DNA from: Helcobacillus massiliensis
Lineage (GTDB): Bacteria; Actinomycetota; Actinomycetes; Actinomycetales; Dermabacteraceae
Length of the DNA: 64,000 nucleotides
Direction: 5' to 3'
Assembly (NCBI RefSeq): GCF_014191425.1
Contig: NZ_JACHWP010000001.1
Coordinates: 186,001-250,000 of the forward strand
The notes under the pieces are model-generated. The model made no database searches. It saw only the letters and a list, made by a program, of their open reading frames with translations, and was not told the origin of the DNA. The position numbers and the translations under genes are program-made. The first letter of the stretch is position 1. Each line of letters opens with the position of its first letter. Below are positions 34,102-43,575 of this stretch, in pieces.

Positions 34102-35708
34102 AGCGGAATGTTCCCGTGCTTCTTCGTCGGGAGCATGTCCCGCTTCGTGCGCAGCAGGCGCAGCGCATGCGCGATCTCGAGGCGGGAGTCCCGGGGCGCG
34201 ATGACGCCGTCGATCCAGCCGCGCTCCGCCGCCAGGTACGGGGTCGCGAACCGCTCTTCGAACTCACCCTGCAGCTTCGCGCGCTCCGCCTCCACATCGC
34301 CGCCGTCCTCCGCCACGCTCTTGAGCGTGCGGCGGTGCAGGATGTTCACCGCACCCTGCGCACCCATCACAGCGATCTGCGCGGTCGGCCACGCCAGGTT
34401 GATATCGGCGCCCAGGTCCTTGGAGCCCATCACGATGTACGCACCGCCGTAGGCCTTGCGGGTGACCAGGGTGATCAGCGGAACCGTCGCTTCGGCGTAG
34501 GCGTACAGCAGCTTCGCGCCGCGGCGGATGATGCCGTTCCACTCCTGATCCGTGCCCGGCAGGAAGCCCGGGGTGTCCACGAACGTGAGCACCGGGATGT
34601 TGAAGGCGTCGCAGGTGCGGACGAACCGCGCGGCCTTCTCGGAGGCGTCGATGTCGAGGGTGCCGGCGAAGTGGGACGGCTGGTTCGCCACGATGCCCAC
34701 GCTCTGGCCCTCCACGCGGCCGTAGCCGATGACCACGTTCTGCGCGTAGTTCGGCTGCACTTCGAGGAAGTCACCGTCGTCCAGCACGGTGCGGATCACG
34801 GTGAGCATGTCGTACGGCTGGTTCGGGGAATCCGGCACCAGCGAATCCAGCGCCTCGTCCTCCTGCGTGGTCTCCGTCGGCGTGTCCAGCGGGAACACCG
34901 GCGGATCGCTGAGGGTGTTCTGCGGCAGGAACGACAGGATGTCCTTGACGTACTCGATGGCGTCATCCTCATCGGGCGCCATGTAGTGCGCCACGCCGGA
35001 TTTCGACGTGTGGGTGCGGGCCCCGCCGAGGTCCTCGAAGCCGACGTCCTCACCGGTGACGGTCTTGATGACGTCCGGGCCGGTGATGAACATGTGGCTG
35101 GTCTTCTCCACCATCACGATGAAGTCCGTCAGCGCCGGGGAGTACACGGCACCGCCCGCCGCGGGGCCCATGATCAGCGAGATCTGCGGGATCACACCGG
35201 AAGCGCGGGTGTTGTTGCGCATGATGCCGGCGAAGGCGGCCAGGGACGCCACCCCTTCCTGGATGCGAGCACCGCCGCCGTCGAGGATGCCGATCAGCGG
35301 TACTCCGGTGCGCAGAGCGAGGTCCTGCACCTTCATGATCTTGCGGCCGTGCGCCTCACCGAGGGACCCGCCGAACACGGTGAAGTCCTGGGAGTACACG
35401 CAGACCTGGCGGCCGTCGATGGTGCCGTAGCCGGTGACGATGCCGTCGCCGTCGGGGCGCTTGTTGTCCAGACCGAACGCGGTGGACTGGTGGCGGACGA
35501 ATCGATCGGTCTCCACGAACGAACCGTCGTCCAGGAGGTCGGTGATGCGCTCGCGAGCGGTCTTCTTGCCGCGGGCGTGCTGCTTCTCCACGGCGGTCCG
35601 GCCGGCGGCGGTGACGGCGGTGTCGTACCGCTCCTGCAGATCCGCGATCCGCTCAGCCGTTGTGATGGCTCGGGGCTCCTGGGGATTCGTCGGAGACGCG
35701 TCGTTCAC
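34098..35708 (-). CDS. accD: Acyl-CoA carboxylase beta (carboxyltransferase) subunit
   Basis: This 536-residue carboxyltransferase transfers CO2 from biotin to acetyl- or propionyl-CoA. Motifs include [87 protein letters not shown] and a C-terminal [10 protein letters not shown]. That end motif is typical of AccD4/AccD5-type subunits. The second GTG (35708) is preferred because AAGGAG lies five bases upstream; the GTG at 35714 overlaps that site. A -10 (TAGGAT) lies at 35743-35748. Confidence 0.95.
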   Translation of the reverse strand: MNDASPTNPQEPRAITTAERIADLQERYDTAVTAAGRTAVEKQHARGKKTARERITDLLDDGSFVETDRFVRHQSTAFGLDNKRPDGDGIVTGYGTIDGRQVCVYSQDFTVFGGSLGEAHGRKIMKVQDLALRTGVPLIGILDGGGARIQEGVASLAAFAGIMRNNTRASGVIPQISLIMGPAAGGAVYSPALTDFIVMVEKTSHMFITGPDVIKTVTGEDVGFEDLGGARTHTSKSGVAHYMAPDEDDAIEYVKDILSFLPQNTLSDPPVFPLDTPTETTQEDEALDSLVPDSPNQPYDMLTVIRTVLDDGDFLEVQPNYAQNVVIGYGRVEGQSVGIVANQPSHFAGTLDIDASEKAARFVRTCDAFNIPVLTFVDTPGFLPGTDQEWNGIIRRGAKLLYAYAEATVPLITLVTRKAYGGAYIVMGSKDLGADINLAWPTAQIAVMGAQGAVNILHRRTLKSVAEDGGDVEAERAKLQGEFEERFATPYLAAERGWIDGVIAPRDSRLEIAHALRLLRTKRDMLPTKKHGNIPL

Positions 35709-35742
35709 TCTCACTCCTTGGTGCGCGGCCGGAACTGCAAGG

Positions 35743-35748
35743 ATCCTA
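35743..35748 (-). promoter_or_regulatory. -10 box of accD-accE
   Basis: TAGGAT on the minus strand gives a leader of about 28 bases containing AAGGAG. Confidence 0.5.
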
Positions 35749-35776
35749 CGCTACCCGCCTCCGCACTGTGATGCGC

Positions 35777-35782
35777 TACTCT
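35777..35782 (+). promoter_or_regulatory. -10 box of birA-cyclase operon
   Basis: TACTCT ends 47 bases before GTG 35830. The leader contains AAAGGGG. It lies 28 bases from the oppositely directed accD -10. Confidence 0.4.
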
Positions 35783-35829
35783 CTCCGGGTGCCTTCCCCA
35801 GCCGACCAGCAGAAAGGGGCCATGCGGCC

Positions 35830-36603
35830 GTGGACGCGACCAGCCTGACCTTCGTCCCCTGGGCGAGCTCCACCAACGATCTGGTCTGCGAGGACGCGTT
35901 CGCCTCCCGCCGCACACCGTTCGCCGTCGCCACCTTCGATCAGCGCTCCGGCCGGGGCCGACAGGGACGCACCTGGCAGAACCGACCCGGCGACTCCCTC
36001 GCCCTCACCTATGTGCTGCGCCCCAGGATCGAACGGGACCAGTGGGGCTGGCTGTCGCTGGCGATGGCGCTCGCGGTGCAGGACGCTCTGGAGGACAGCG
36101 TCGGCGCGGCCGTCGAGCTCAAATGGCCGAACGACGTCCTCGACGCCGACGGGCGCAAGCTCGCCGGAATCCTCGCGGCCGTGGACGGTGAGCGCGTCGC
36201 CGTGGGAGTCGGAGTGAACCTGCGCGGCGGAATCGACGCGGGCGACCCTCTCCTCGCGAATGCCGGCACCGTTGAGGCGGTGATCGGCCGCAGTCCTGAT
36301 GACGGGGAGCGGGAGCGGATCGCTCGCGCGATCTGCGCAGCCATGGACCACTGGGTCCAGCGTCTGGAGACTCGGACGGGTGCTGATGAGATGGCCTCGA
36401 TCTATCGTGAGAGATGTGTCACGATCTCACGAGCGGTGCACGTGGTCGATCAGACCGGCTCCGCCACCATCCGCGGCACCGCCGAGACCGTCGACTCCGT
36501 CGGCCGACTCGTCATCTGCGCGGTCGACGGGACCCGCACGACCGTCACCGCCGGGGACGTCCACCTGGTGCCGGATACGAACGAGAGGAGCGTTGGTGTA
36601 TGA
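35830..36603 (+). CDS. birA: Biotin-[acetyl-CoA-carboxylase] ligase
   Basis: BirA adenylates biotin and attaches it to the Lys of the AccA3 carrier domain. The 257-residue product has SGRGRQGRTW (biotin-AMP loop), LKWPNDVL, KLAGILAAVDGE and VGVGVNLRG, and a small C-terminal beta domain. There is no N-terminal helix-turn-helix, so it is a group I ligase without repressor function. GTG 35830 follows AAAGGGG. It is divergent from accD, its client system, and overlaps the adenylyl cyclase gene by four bases (ATGA). Confidence 0.93.
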   Translation: MDATSLTFVPWASSTNDLVCEDAFASRRTPFAVATFDQRSGRGRQGRTWQNRPGDSLALTYVLRPRIERDQWGWLSLAMALAVQDALEDSVGAAVELKWPNDVLDADGRKLAGILAAVDGERVAVGVGVNLRGGIDAGDPLLANAGTVEAVIGRSPDDGERERIARAICAAMDHWVQRLETRTGADEMASIYRERCVTISRAVHVVDQTGSATIRGTAETVDSVGRLVICAVDGTRTTVTAGDVHLVPDTNERSVGV

Positions 36604-37712
36604 GCTCTGCCGAGCCCAGTGACGGTGCCGTCCCCACCGTCACCGCGGAGATGAGCATTCCGCAGCAGCTCAACCGGCGCTTCGCACGCGTCCGCCAGAG
36701 CGTCGGCGCTCTCGAACGAGTGCTCCTGCAGGGGCCGCGCACCCACTCCGCCCGCGAACTCCAGGCCCTCCACGGCCTGCCCGAGTCCCTGGTCGCGAAG
36801 TACTGGCGCGGGATGGGGTTCGGCGGCATTGATCATGACATCGCCGTCTTCACCGATGAGGATGCGGAGGCCATCGGCGAGCTCATCCGACTGGTCACCG
36901 ACGGCGAGATCGACGAGGACACGTTCGTCAACTTCGCCCGCGGCTTCGGCTTCCACACCGGCCGCCTCGCCATGTGGCTCACCGAAGCCCTCGTGGACGA
37001 GGCGAAGGCCGGAGGCAAGGTCTCCGACTCTCAGGCCCGCATGCTCATGCTGGAGCGCGCCCCGGAGTTCCTCGGCGTGTTCGAACGCCAGGTCGTCTAC
37101 GCCTTCCGTCGGCAGATGGCGTCCTACACGGCCCGCGCCGGATCGGAGATCCTCCGCAGCGTCGGCGAGTCCTGGTCCGACGAGGCGCTTCCGCTGCCGC
37201 GCGCCGTCGCCTTCGCCGACCTCGTCCAGTTCACCCGGCTTGCCCAGTCGATCGACGGGTTCGAGCTTGCTGACGTCATCAAGCAGTTCGAGGGTCTGTG
37301 CCGCGACATCATCTCCGAGGGCGGCGGCCGCGTGGTCAAGACCGTGGGCGACGAGATGATGTTCCTCGCCGACACGCCCGAGGACGGCGTCCGCATCGCC
37401 CTGTCCATCACCGAAGCCGTCGCCGCCAGCCCCATCCTGCCGGCGGTGCGCGTGGGGCTGACCTGGGGCAACATGTTCTCCCGCTACGGTGACGTGTTCG
37501 GTCCGCGCGTCAACCTCGCCGCCCGCCTCGAAGGCATCGCCGAACCCGGAGCCGTGGTGGTGGATCTGGAGACCGCCGAAACAGTGGACCGCGCCTTCCC
37601 CGGAGGGTTCAGCCGCGCCGAGGAGTGGTCAGTGGAACTGCAGGGAATCGGCCTGACCACCGTGGTGCGGCTGGAGCGCGCCGCCGCGTCCCGCATCGTC
37701 ATCAACCGCTGA
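36600..37712 (+). CDS. Class III adenylyl cyclase with N-terminal regulatory domain (Rv1264-like)
   Basis: Residues about 25-190 of this 370-residue cytoplasmic protein form a helical regulatory domain of the kind that inhibits M. tuberculosis Rv1264 and releases it at acid pH. The catalytic domain has metal Asp in AFADLVQFT (about 204), substrate Lys and second metal Asp in VKTVGDEMM (about 245), and specificity Asp, transition-state Asn and Arg in DVFGPRVNLAAR (about 297). All key residues for ATP cyclisation are present, so it should make cAMP. It is translationally coupled to birA. A pH role is by analogy only. Confidence 0.88.
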   Translation: MSSAEPSDGAVPTVTAEMSIPQQLNRRFARVRQSVGALERVLLQGPRTHSARELQALHGLPESLVAKYWRGMGFGGIDHDIAVFTDEDAEAIGELIRLVTDGEIDEDTFVNFARGFGFHTGRLAMWLTEALVDEAKAGGKVSDSQARMLMLERAPEFLGVFERQVVYAFRRQMASYTARAGSEILRSVGESWSDEALPLPRAVAFADLVQFTRLAQSIDGFELADVIKQFEGLCRDIISEGGGRVVKTVGDEMMFLADTPEDGVRIALSITEAVAASPILPAVRVGLTWGNMFSRYGDVFGPRVNLAARLEGIAEPGAVVVDLETAETVDRAFPGGFSRAEEWSVELQGIGLTTVVRLERAAASRIVINR

Positions 37713-37771
37713 GCGGCCCGGAAGCACCCGGTATCCGCTCCGATCGCCCAGCGCTGTCAGCACCGGGCCGT

Positions 37772-37777
37772 TAGGAT
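37772..37777 (+). promoter_or_regulatory. -10 box, leaderless promoter of the two-component operon
   Basis: TAGGAT ends eight bases before GTG 37786. Confidence 0.55.
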
Positions 37778-37785
37778 CAGGAACT

Positions 37786-38481
37786 GTGACTCGCCTACTT
37801 CTCGTCGAGGATGACTCGGCCATTGCAGAACCGCTGTCCCGCGCCCTGGACCGTGAGGGCTACTCCGTCATGCGCGCATCGCGCGGCATGGATGCCCTGG
37901 CCGCCGCCGCGCAGGAGGACCCGATCGACTTCGTGATCCTCGATCTCGGCCTGCCCGACATCGACGGACTCGAAGTGGCGCGCCGCCTCCGAAAGGGCGG
38001 CGTCACCGCCCCGATCCTGATCCTCACCGCCCGCGCCGATGAGGTCGACGCCGTGGTGGGCCTGGACGCCGGCGCCGATGACTACGTCACCAAACCGTTC
38101 CGCCTCGGTGAGCTGCAGGCCCGCATCCGTGCCCTGCTGCGCCGCACCCAGGCCGTGGAGGAGCAGTCCGACGCGTTCTCCGTCAACGGTGTGGAGCTCG
38201 ACGCCTCCGCCCGCCGCGCCTACGTGGGCGGTGAGGAGCTCACCCTCAGCGCCAAGGAGTTCGACCTGCTCGCCGTGCTCATCCGCGAAGCGGGCTCCGT
38301 GGTGACCCGTGACGACCTCATGCGAGAGGTGTGGGGCGCCGAATGGTGGGGCTCCACCAAGACCCTCGACATGCACATCTCCTGGCTGCGCCGCAAGCTC
38401 GGCGACGACGCCACGAACCCGACCCGCATCACCACCGTGCGCGGAGTCGGCTTCCGCTTCGAGAACCCCGCCGAGAGCTGA
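37786..38481 (+). CDS. OmpR/PhoB-family response regulator
   Basis: This 231-residue DNA-binding regulator has a receiver domain (residues 1-115) with the acidic pair E8-D9-D10, phospho-acceptor D53 in VILDLGLP and the conserved Lys in DYVTKPF. Its C-terminal winged helix (about 130-228) ends in RTRITTVRGVGFRFE-like sequence. It is followed after three bases by its histidine kinase gene. The signal and regulon are unknown. A role in envelope control would fit the location next to glycan genes, but that is inference. Confidence 0.94.
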   Translation: MTRLLLVEDDSAIAEPLSRALDREGYSVMRASRGMDALAAAAQEDPIDFVILDLGLPDIDGLEVARRLRKGGVTAPILILTARADEVDAVVGLDAGADDYVTKPFRLGELQARIRALLRRTQAVEEQSDAFSVNGVELDASARRAYVGGEELTLSAKEFDLLAVLIREAGSVVTRDDLMREVWGAEWWGSTKTLDMHISWLRRKLGDDATNPTRITTVRGVGFRFENPAES

Positions 38482-38484
38482 TTC

Positions 38485-39873
38485 ATGCAGCGCAGGGTCC
38501 TGCAGGCCACCCTTGTCTCCGTGCTCCTGGTGGTTCTGCTCCTCGGCATTCCCCTCGGCACAGCCTGGCTGACCCTGGTGCAGAACAACCTCAGCAACTC
38601 GGGGCGCACCCTGCTGCAGTCCGTGGTCACCGCCACCGACGGTCGCCTCAACAACGGGCAGCGCATCGATGAGCCGATGCTGGAGCAGTACGTCGACCAG
38701 ACAGCGGACCTCAACGTCCACATCTCCGTGACGTACGACGGCCGCACCGTGCAGGCCGGACAGCCGCCCGGGGAGAACCCCGTTGTGGTCTCCGCGGCCG
38801 GTTCCAATCGGCAGGTCGTGACGATCTCGATTCCGCAGTCGGATGTGCGCGCCCACACCGGCGGCGCGGTGGTGCTGATCGTGCTGACGGCGCTGAGCGC
38901 GATCGCGATCGCCATCTCCGTGGCGCTGTGGCAGGCGCAGAGGCTGTCGGCGCCCCTGACCAAGCTGACGCGCCGAGCCGCTGAGCTCGGCTCGGGCCGC
39001 GCCCGCACCCAGTGGCAGGAGTCCGGGATCGCGGAGATCGACATGGTGGCCGTGGAGCTCACGAAGTCCGGCATCGCGCTCACCGAACGGCTGGAGGCGG
39101 AGAGCGCGCTCGCCTCGGACGCATCCCACCAGCTGCGCACACCGCTGACGGCCCTGTCGATGCGCCTGGACGAGATCCTCGCAACCTCCTCGGAGGAATG
39201 GGTGCGGGACGAGGCGCGCGTGTCCCTGGAGCAGGTGGACCGCCTCACGAACGTGGTCAACGACCTCATCAACAAGCCGCGCTCCTCGCAGCGCCGAACC
39301 CCGGGCGTGGTGGAGCTGCGCAATGTGCTCACCCAGCAGAGCGAGGAGTGGAAGCACGCGTTCCGTCAGGCGGGCCGAGAGCTGCGCATCCACGTGCCGA
39401 AGTCCGCAGCGGTGTGGGCGTCCGATGGACCCCTCACGCAGGTGGTCGCCACCCTGATCGAGAACTCCCTCATGCACGGCGGCGGCACCACGAGCCTGAA
39501 GGTGCGCGCGAACTCGCACTCCACGGTGATCGAGGTGGCGGATCAGGGAGAGGGTGTGGACCCGACGGTCGGCACGCGCATCTTCGAACGGTCCGTGCAG
39601 GGCCCGAAGTCCACCGGCACCGGTGTGGGCCTTGCGCTCGCCCGCACGCTGGTGGAGGACGACGGCGGCCGGCTGGAGCTGCTGCAGGAGCAGCCGGCGG
39701 TGTTCGGCGTCTTCCTCATCACCGCCCCGGGGGAGGGCAGCGACGGCGATGTGGTCCTCGGGGAGTCAACGCTCACCTCCCGTGCCAGCGCGAACGAGGC
39801 CGACGGGTTCTCCCAGGGCCGAGTGATGAGCCGCCAGGAGCGGCGGGCGCAGCAGGCGCAGTCCCAGCGCTGA
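38485..39873 (+). CDS. Membrane sensor histidine kinase
   Basis: This 462-residue protein has a transmembrane segment near residues 8-30, an extracellular sensor of about 100 residues without a recognised fold, and a second segment near 131-152. These are followed by a HAMP-like linker, the H-box DASHQLRTPLTAL with H215, N-box TLIENSLMH, G1 ADQGEGVDP and G2 GTGVGLALARTL. A charged tail of about 45 residues ends in RQERRAQQAQSQR. It is the partner of the preceding response regulator. ATG 38485 has no strong ribosome site, so coupling is likely. Confidence 0.92.
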   Translation: MQRRVLQATLVSVLLVVLLLGIPLGTAWLTLVQNNLSNSGRTLLQSVVTATDGRLNNGQRIDEPMLEQYVDQTADLNVHISVTYDGRTVQAGQPPGENPVVVSAAGSNRQVVTISIPQSDVRAHTGGAVVLIVLTALSAIAIAISVALWQAQRLSAPLTKLTRRAAELGSGRARTQWQESGIAEIDMVAVELTKSGIALTERLEAESALASDASHQLRTPLTALSMRLDEILATSSEEWVRDEARVSLEQVDRLTNVVNDLINKPRSSQRRTPGVVELRNVLTQQSEEWKHAFRQAGRELRIHVPKSAAVWASDGPLTQVVATLIENSLMHGGGTTSLKVRANSHSTVIEVADQGEGVDPTVGTRIFERSVQGPKSTGTGVGLALARTLVEDDGGRLELLQEQPAVFGVFLITAPGEGSDGDVVLGESTLTSRASANEADGFSQGRVMSRQERRAQQAQSQR

Positions 39874-39885
39874 TCGGTCCTCGCC

Positions 39886-39891
39886 TAGAAT
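39886..39891 (+). promoter_or_regulatory. -10 box, leaderless promoter of purK
   Basis: TAGAAT ends seven bases before GTG 39899. The ATG at 39890 lies inside it, and ATG 39902 is the other possible start. Confidence 0.5.
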
Positions 39892-39898
39892 GGTCGCC

Positions 39899-41053
39899 GT
39901 GATGACTGATTCTGCGCCCTCCACCGTTCGCACCATCGGCGTTGTGGGAGGCGGGCAGCTCGCCCGCATGATGATCCCCGCCGCCATCGAACTCGGTCTG
40001 GACATCGCCGTCCTCGCCGGCAGCGACACGGAGTCCGCCGCACAGGTCGCTCACCGAGTGGAGATCGGCAGCCACGAGGACGCCGATGCAGTTGCGGCCT
40101 TCGCTGCGAGCGTCGATGCCGTCACCTTCGACCACGAGCACGTTCCCCAGGACATCCTCCGCGCCCTGGAGGCCGACGGGATCGCTGTGCGCCCCGGGGC
40201 CGACGCCCTCATCCACGCACAGGACAAACTGGTGATGCGCGAGCGCCTCACCGAGCTCGGCCACCCCTGCCCCCAATGGTGGCGGATCACCAGCCGCGCT
40301 GACCTCGAACGGGCACTGGAGGAAGCCGGCGGCCGCATCGTGGTGAAGACCGCCCGCGGCGGCTATGACGGCCACGGCGTCGCCGTCATCTCCTCGGCCG
40401 ATGAGGTCGCCGACTGGCTGGAGCGCGGTGATGACCTCCTCGCCGAGCAGCTGGTGCCGTTCACTCGGGAGCTGTCCGCGCAGGTGGCGCGCCGCCCCGG
40501 GGGACAGGTCGCCGCCTATCCGGTGGTGGAGAGCGAACAGAAGGACGGCGTGTGCTTTCGCGTCGCCGCCCCCGCTCCCGGACTGTCCGCTGAACGCGAT
40601 GCCGAGATCCGCGGCCTCGCTGAGCGCATCGCCGAGGACCTCGGCGTGGTGGGCATGCTCGCCGTGGAGCTGTTCGAACTGGCCGACGGCACCGTTCTCG
40701 TCAACGAGCTGGCCATGCGGCCGCACAACACGGGGCACTGGTCGATGGACGGCTGTGTCACCTCCCAGTTCGAGCAGCATCTGCGCGCTGTTGCCGATCT
40801 GCCGCTGGGCTCCACGGAGCCGCTGCGTCCCGCCGCTGTGATGGTGAACCTGCTGGGCGGCACCCGCGAGGACCTCGTGGAAGGCGGGCGGATCGCGGTC
40901 GAGCAGGACCCGTCGGCCACCATCCACCTGTACGGCAAGGGCGTGCGTCCCGGCCGCAAGGTGGGGCACGTGAACCTGACCGGTGAGGACATGGACGAGG
41001 TGACCGCTCGGGGGATCCGCGCCGCCGCCACCATCGTCGACGCTGACGACTGA
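39899..41053 (+). CDS. purK: N5-carboxyaminoimidazole ribonucleotide synthase
   Basis: PurK makes N5-CAIR from AIR, bicarbonate and ATP in purine synthesis. The 384-residue ATP-grasp protein has GVVGGGQLARMM, FDHEHVPQDIL, IHAQDKLVMRERL, VVKTARGGYDGHGV, VEQDPSATIHLYGKG and NELAMRPHNTGHWS. GTG 39899 is taken as the start from the -10 position. purE follows after 88 bases, as in most actinobacteria. The gap includes a 13-bp direct repeat (41051-41063 and 41085-41097). Confidence 0.95.
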   Translation: MMTDSAPSTVRTIGVVGGGQLARMMIPAAIELGLDIAVLAGSDTESAAQVAHRVEIGSHEDADAVAAFAASVDAVTFDHEHVPQDILRALEADGIAVRPGADALIHAQDKLVMRERLTELGHPCPQWWRITSRADLERALEEAGGRIVVKTARGGYDGHGVAVISSADEVADWLERGDDLLAEQLVPFTRELSAQVARRPGGQVAAYPVVESEQKDGVCFRVAAPAPGLSAERDAEIRGLAERIAEDLGVVGMLAVELFELADGTVLVNELAMRPHNTGHWSMDGCVTSQFEQHLRAVADLPLGSTEPLRPAAVMVNLLGGTREDLVEGGRIAVEQDPSATIHLYGKGVRPGRKVGHVNLTGEDMDEVTARGIRAAATIVDADD

Positions 41054-41141
41054 CCCGCCCCGCCGGCCGGCCCGCGCCGTCGGCTGACCCGCCCCGCTTC
41101 CATCCACCGACCACCCGCTGACCTTCCCGAAAGAGGACGCG

Positions 41142-41717
41142 ATGACTGACACCACCCCCGCCGCCGACTCCACCGCTTCCGACGCCACCGGCGCCCCGGA
41201 CGCCCACGCCGCTGGACGCCCGCTGGTCGGCATCGTGATGGGCTCCGACTCCGACTACCCCGTGATGAAGGACGCGCACGAAGCGCTCACCGAGTTCGGC
41301 ATCGAATGCGAGGTCGGCGTGGTCAGCGCCCACCGCATGCCGGAGGACATGATCGAGTGGGGCCGCACCGCCGAAGCGCGGGGCCTGCGCGTCATCATCG
41401 CCGGCGCCGGCGGCGCCGCCCACCTTCCCGGCATGCTCGCCTCCGTCACCACGCTGCCCGTGATCGGGGTGCCGGTGCCGCTCAAGCACCTCGACGGCAT
41501 GGACTCCCTGCTGTCGATCGTGCAGATGCCCGGCGGTGTGCCGGTGGCGACCGTCTCCGTCGGCGGTGCGAAGAACGCCGGACTGCTCGCGGCGCGCATC
41601 CTCGGCGCGAACAACACCGAGCACGGCGCCCAGCTGCGTGAGCGGATGGTCACATATCAGCAGGAACTGCGAGAACTGGCCGTCTCCAAGGGAGAATCGC
41701 TGCGCCGCTCCCTCTGA
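41142..41717 (+). CDS. purE: N5-carboxyaminoimidazole ribonucleotide mutase
   Basis: PurE moves the carboxyl group of N5-CAIR to give CAIR. The 191-residue class I enzyme has an unusual 27-residue Thr/Ala/Asp-rich leader, then [41 protein letters not shown], and the [16 protein letters not shown] region. GAAAGAGG precedes the ATG. It acts directly after PurK, and the two genes are adjacent. Confidence 0.96.
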   Translation: MTDTTPAADSTASDATGAPDAHAAGRPLVGIVMGSDSDYPVMKDAHEALTEFGIECEVGVVSAHRMPEDMIEWGRTAEARGLRVIIAGAGGAAHLPGMLASVTTLPVIGVPVPLKHLDGMDSLLSIVQMPGGVPVATVSVGGAKNAGLLAARILGANNTEHGAQLRERMVTYQQELRELAVSKGESLRRSL

Positions 41718-41734
41718 CTGACAGTCGGGAAATG

Positions 41735-41740
41735 TAGGCT
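41735..41740 (+). promoter_or_regulatory. -10 box, leaderless promoter of the nucleotide-sugar operon
   Basis: TAGGCT ends seven bases before ATG 41748, marking the start of the glycan locus. Confidence 0.55.
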
Positions 41741-41747
41741 CGAAGCC

Positions 41748-42473
41748 ATGAACGACTCCACCGCATCGGCCCCGAGCGAGGGCCGCTTCCGCGTCGCGCC
41801 CGGCGCCGACGTCTCCGACGCCGCCCAGATCGGCGACGGCTCCTCCATCTGGCACCTGGCACAGGTCCGCGAGAACGCGGTCCTCGGCGAGAACTGCATC
41901 GTCGGCCGCGGCGCCTACATCGGCACCGGCGTCACCATGGGCCACGGCTGCAAGGTGCAGAACTACGCCCTCGTGTATGAACCGGCGAAGCTGGCCGACG
42001 GAGTCTTCGTCGGCCCCGCCGCCGTCTTCACCAACGACCACTTCCCGCGCGCCGTCAACCCCGACCTCACGCCGAAGGACGCCAGTGACTGGGAGCCCGT
42101 CGGCGTCACCGTGGAGGAGGGCGCCGCCATCGGAGCCCGCGCCGTCTGCATCGCCCCCGTGACGATCGGCGCCTGGGCGACCGTCGCCGCCGGCGCCACC
42201 GTCACCCGCGACGTGCCCCCGCACGCCCTCGTGGCGGGTGTTCCCGCGAAGCGCCTCGCCTGGGTGGGCCGCGCAGGGGTTCCTCTGAAGCCCGCCGACG
42301 ACGGCACCGATGCCTGGGTCTGCCCCCAGACCGGCGCCTGGTATGTCCCCGACGAGACCACCGGCGGTCTGCGCGCCGCCGACTCCCAGCCCGCACCCGC
42401 CACCAGCACCGAACCCGCCGGCTCCGGCGAGACTGACTCCGACACCGCACAGATCGAGAAGGATTCCGAATGA
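41748..42473 (+). CDS. Hexapeptide-repeat N-acetyltransferase (WbpD/WlbB-like)
   Basis: This 241-residue left-handed beta-helix acetyltransferase has hexad repeats from about residue 20 to 170: ADVSDAAQIGDGSSIWHLAQ, GENCIVGRGAYIG, FTNDHFPR and GARAVCIAPVTIG. The acyl-CoA turn VPPHALVAGVPAKRLAW follows, then an acidic tail. This matches enzymes that acetylate UDP-2-acetamido-3-amino-glucuronate. It overlaps the aminotransferase gene by four bases (ATGA), which would supply its 3-amino substrate. Other amino-sugar acetyltransferases share the fold, so the exact sugar is inferred from the neighbours. Confidence 0.85.
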   Translation: MNDSTASAPSEGRFRVAPGADVSDAAQIGDGSSIWHLAQVRENAVLGENCIVGRGAYIGTGVTMGHGCKVQNYALVYEPAKLADGVFVGPAAVFTNDHFPRAVNPDLTPKDASDWEPVGVTVEEGAAIGARAVCIAPVTIGAWATVAAGATVTRDVPPHALVAGVPAKRLAWVGRAGVPLKPADDGTDAWVCPQTGAWYVPDETTGGLRAADSQPAPATSTEPAGSGETDSDTAQIEKDSE

Positions 42474-43573
42474 ACAAGCCCATGATCCCCGCCGCGAAGC
42501 CGATCATCGGCGACGATGAGCGCCGCGCTGTCGACCGTGTCCTCGCCTCCGGCATGGTGGCGCAGGGCCCCGAAGTCGCCGAGTTCGAGAAGGAGTTCTC
42601 TGCTCAGCTCGCCGGCAGTCGTGAATGCGTCGCCGTCAACTCCGGCACCTCCGGTCAGCACCTCGGCCTGCTGGCCTCCGGCGTGAAGCCGGGCGACGAG
42701 GTCATCGTCCCGTCGTTCACCTTCGCCGCCACCGCCAACTCCGTCGCCGTCATCGGCGCCACCCCCGTGTTCGTCGACATCGACATCGACACCTTCTGCA
42801 TCGACCCGTCGGCCATCGAGGACGCCATCACGGACCGCACCGTGGGCATCCAGCCGGTCCACCTGTACGGCCACCCGGCCGCGATGGACCGCATCCTCGA
42901 GATCGCGAAGAAGCACAGCCTGTTCGTGGGGGAGGACGCCGCGCAGGCGCACGGCGCTGAGCTGAACGGCCAGCAGGTCGGCACCTTCGGCCAGTGGGCG
43001 ATGTTCTCGCTGTACCCGACCAAGAACATGACCTCCGGTGAGGGCGGCATGGTCTCCGCTGAGGGACCCGAGATCGCCCGCACCCTCCGCCTGCTGCGCA
43101 ACCAGGGCATGGAGAAGCAGTACGCGAACGAGATCCCCGGCCTCAACAACCGCATGACCGACATCCACGCCGCGATCGGCCGCGTCCAGCTCACCAAGCT
43201 GGAGGAGTGGACGAAGCGCCGCCAGGAGCTCGCCGCCCACTTCGACGCCAACCTGCAGGGCGTTGTGGTGCCGAAGGTCGCCGACGGCGCCACCCACGTG
43301 TACCACCAGTACACGATCCGCATCGACGGCGCGTCCGCCCAGGAGCGCGACCGCTTCGCGCAGGCTCTGCGTGAGGAGCACGGCGTGGGCTGCGGCGTGT
43401 ACTACCCGACCCCGGTGCACCGCCTGCCGGCGTTCGAGCTGGAGCTCGACCTGCCGAACACGGAGAAGGCGGCCCGCGAGGTGCTGTCCCTGCCCGTCCA
43501 CCCGAGCGTCAGCGATGCGGACCGTGACCGCATCGTCGAGGCAGTCAACGCCGTCGCAACCGCAGGAGCCTGA
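42470..43573 (+). CDS. DegT/DnrJ/EryC1-family sugar aminotransferase (WbpE/WlbC-like)
   Basis: This 367-residue PLP enzyme converts a ketosugar nucleotide to the amino sugar. Motifs are IGDDERRAVDRVLASG, AVNSGTSGQHL, GDEVIVPSFTFAATANSV, VGEDAAQAHGAEL, the PLP lysine in SLYPTKNMTSGEGGM, LRNQGM, and GLNNRMTDIHAAIGRVQL. It follows the acetyltransferase with a four-base overlap and precedes the oxidoreductase by two bases. The trio corresponds to the WbpB-WbpE-WbpD steps toward UDP-2,3-diacetamido-2,3-dideoxy-glucuronate. Confidence 0.92.
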   Translation: MNKPMIPAAKPIIGDDERRAVDRVLASGMVAQGPEVAEFEKEFSAQLAGSRECVAVNSGTSGQHLGLLASGVKPGDEVIVPSFTFAATANSVAVIGATPVFVDIDIDTFCIDPSAIEDAITDRTVGIQPVHLYGHPAAMDRILEIAKKHSLFVGEDAAQAHGAELNGQQVGTFGQWAMFSLYPTKNMTSGEGGMVSAEGPEIARTLRLLRNQGMEKQYANEIPGLNNRMTDIHAAIGRVQLTKLEEWTKRRQELAAHFDANLQGVVVPKVADGATHVYHQYTIRIDGASAQERDRFAQALREEHGVGCGVYYPTPVHRLPAFELELDLPNTEKAAREVLSLPVHPSVSDADRDRIVEAVNAVATAGA

Positions 43574-43575
43574 GC

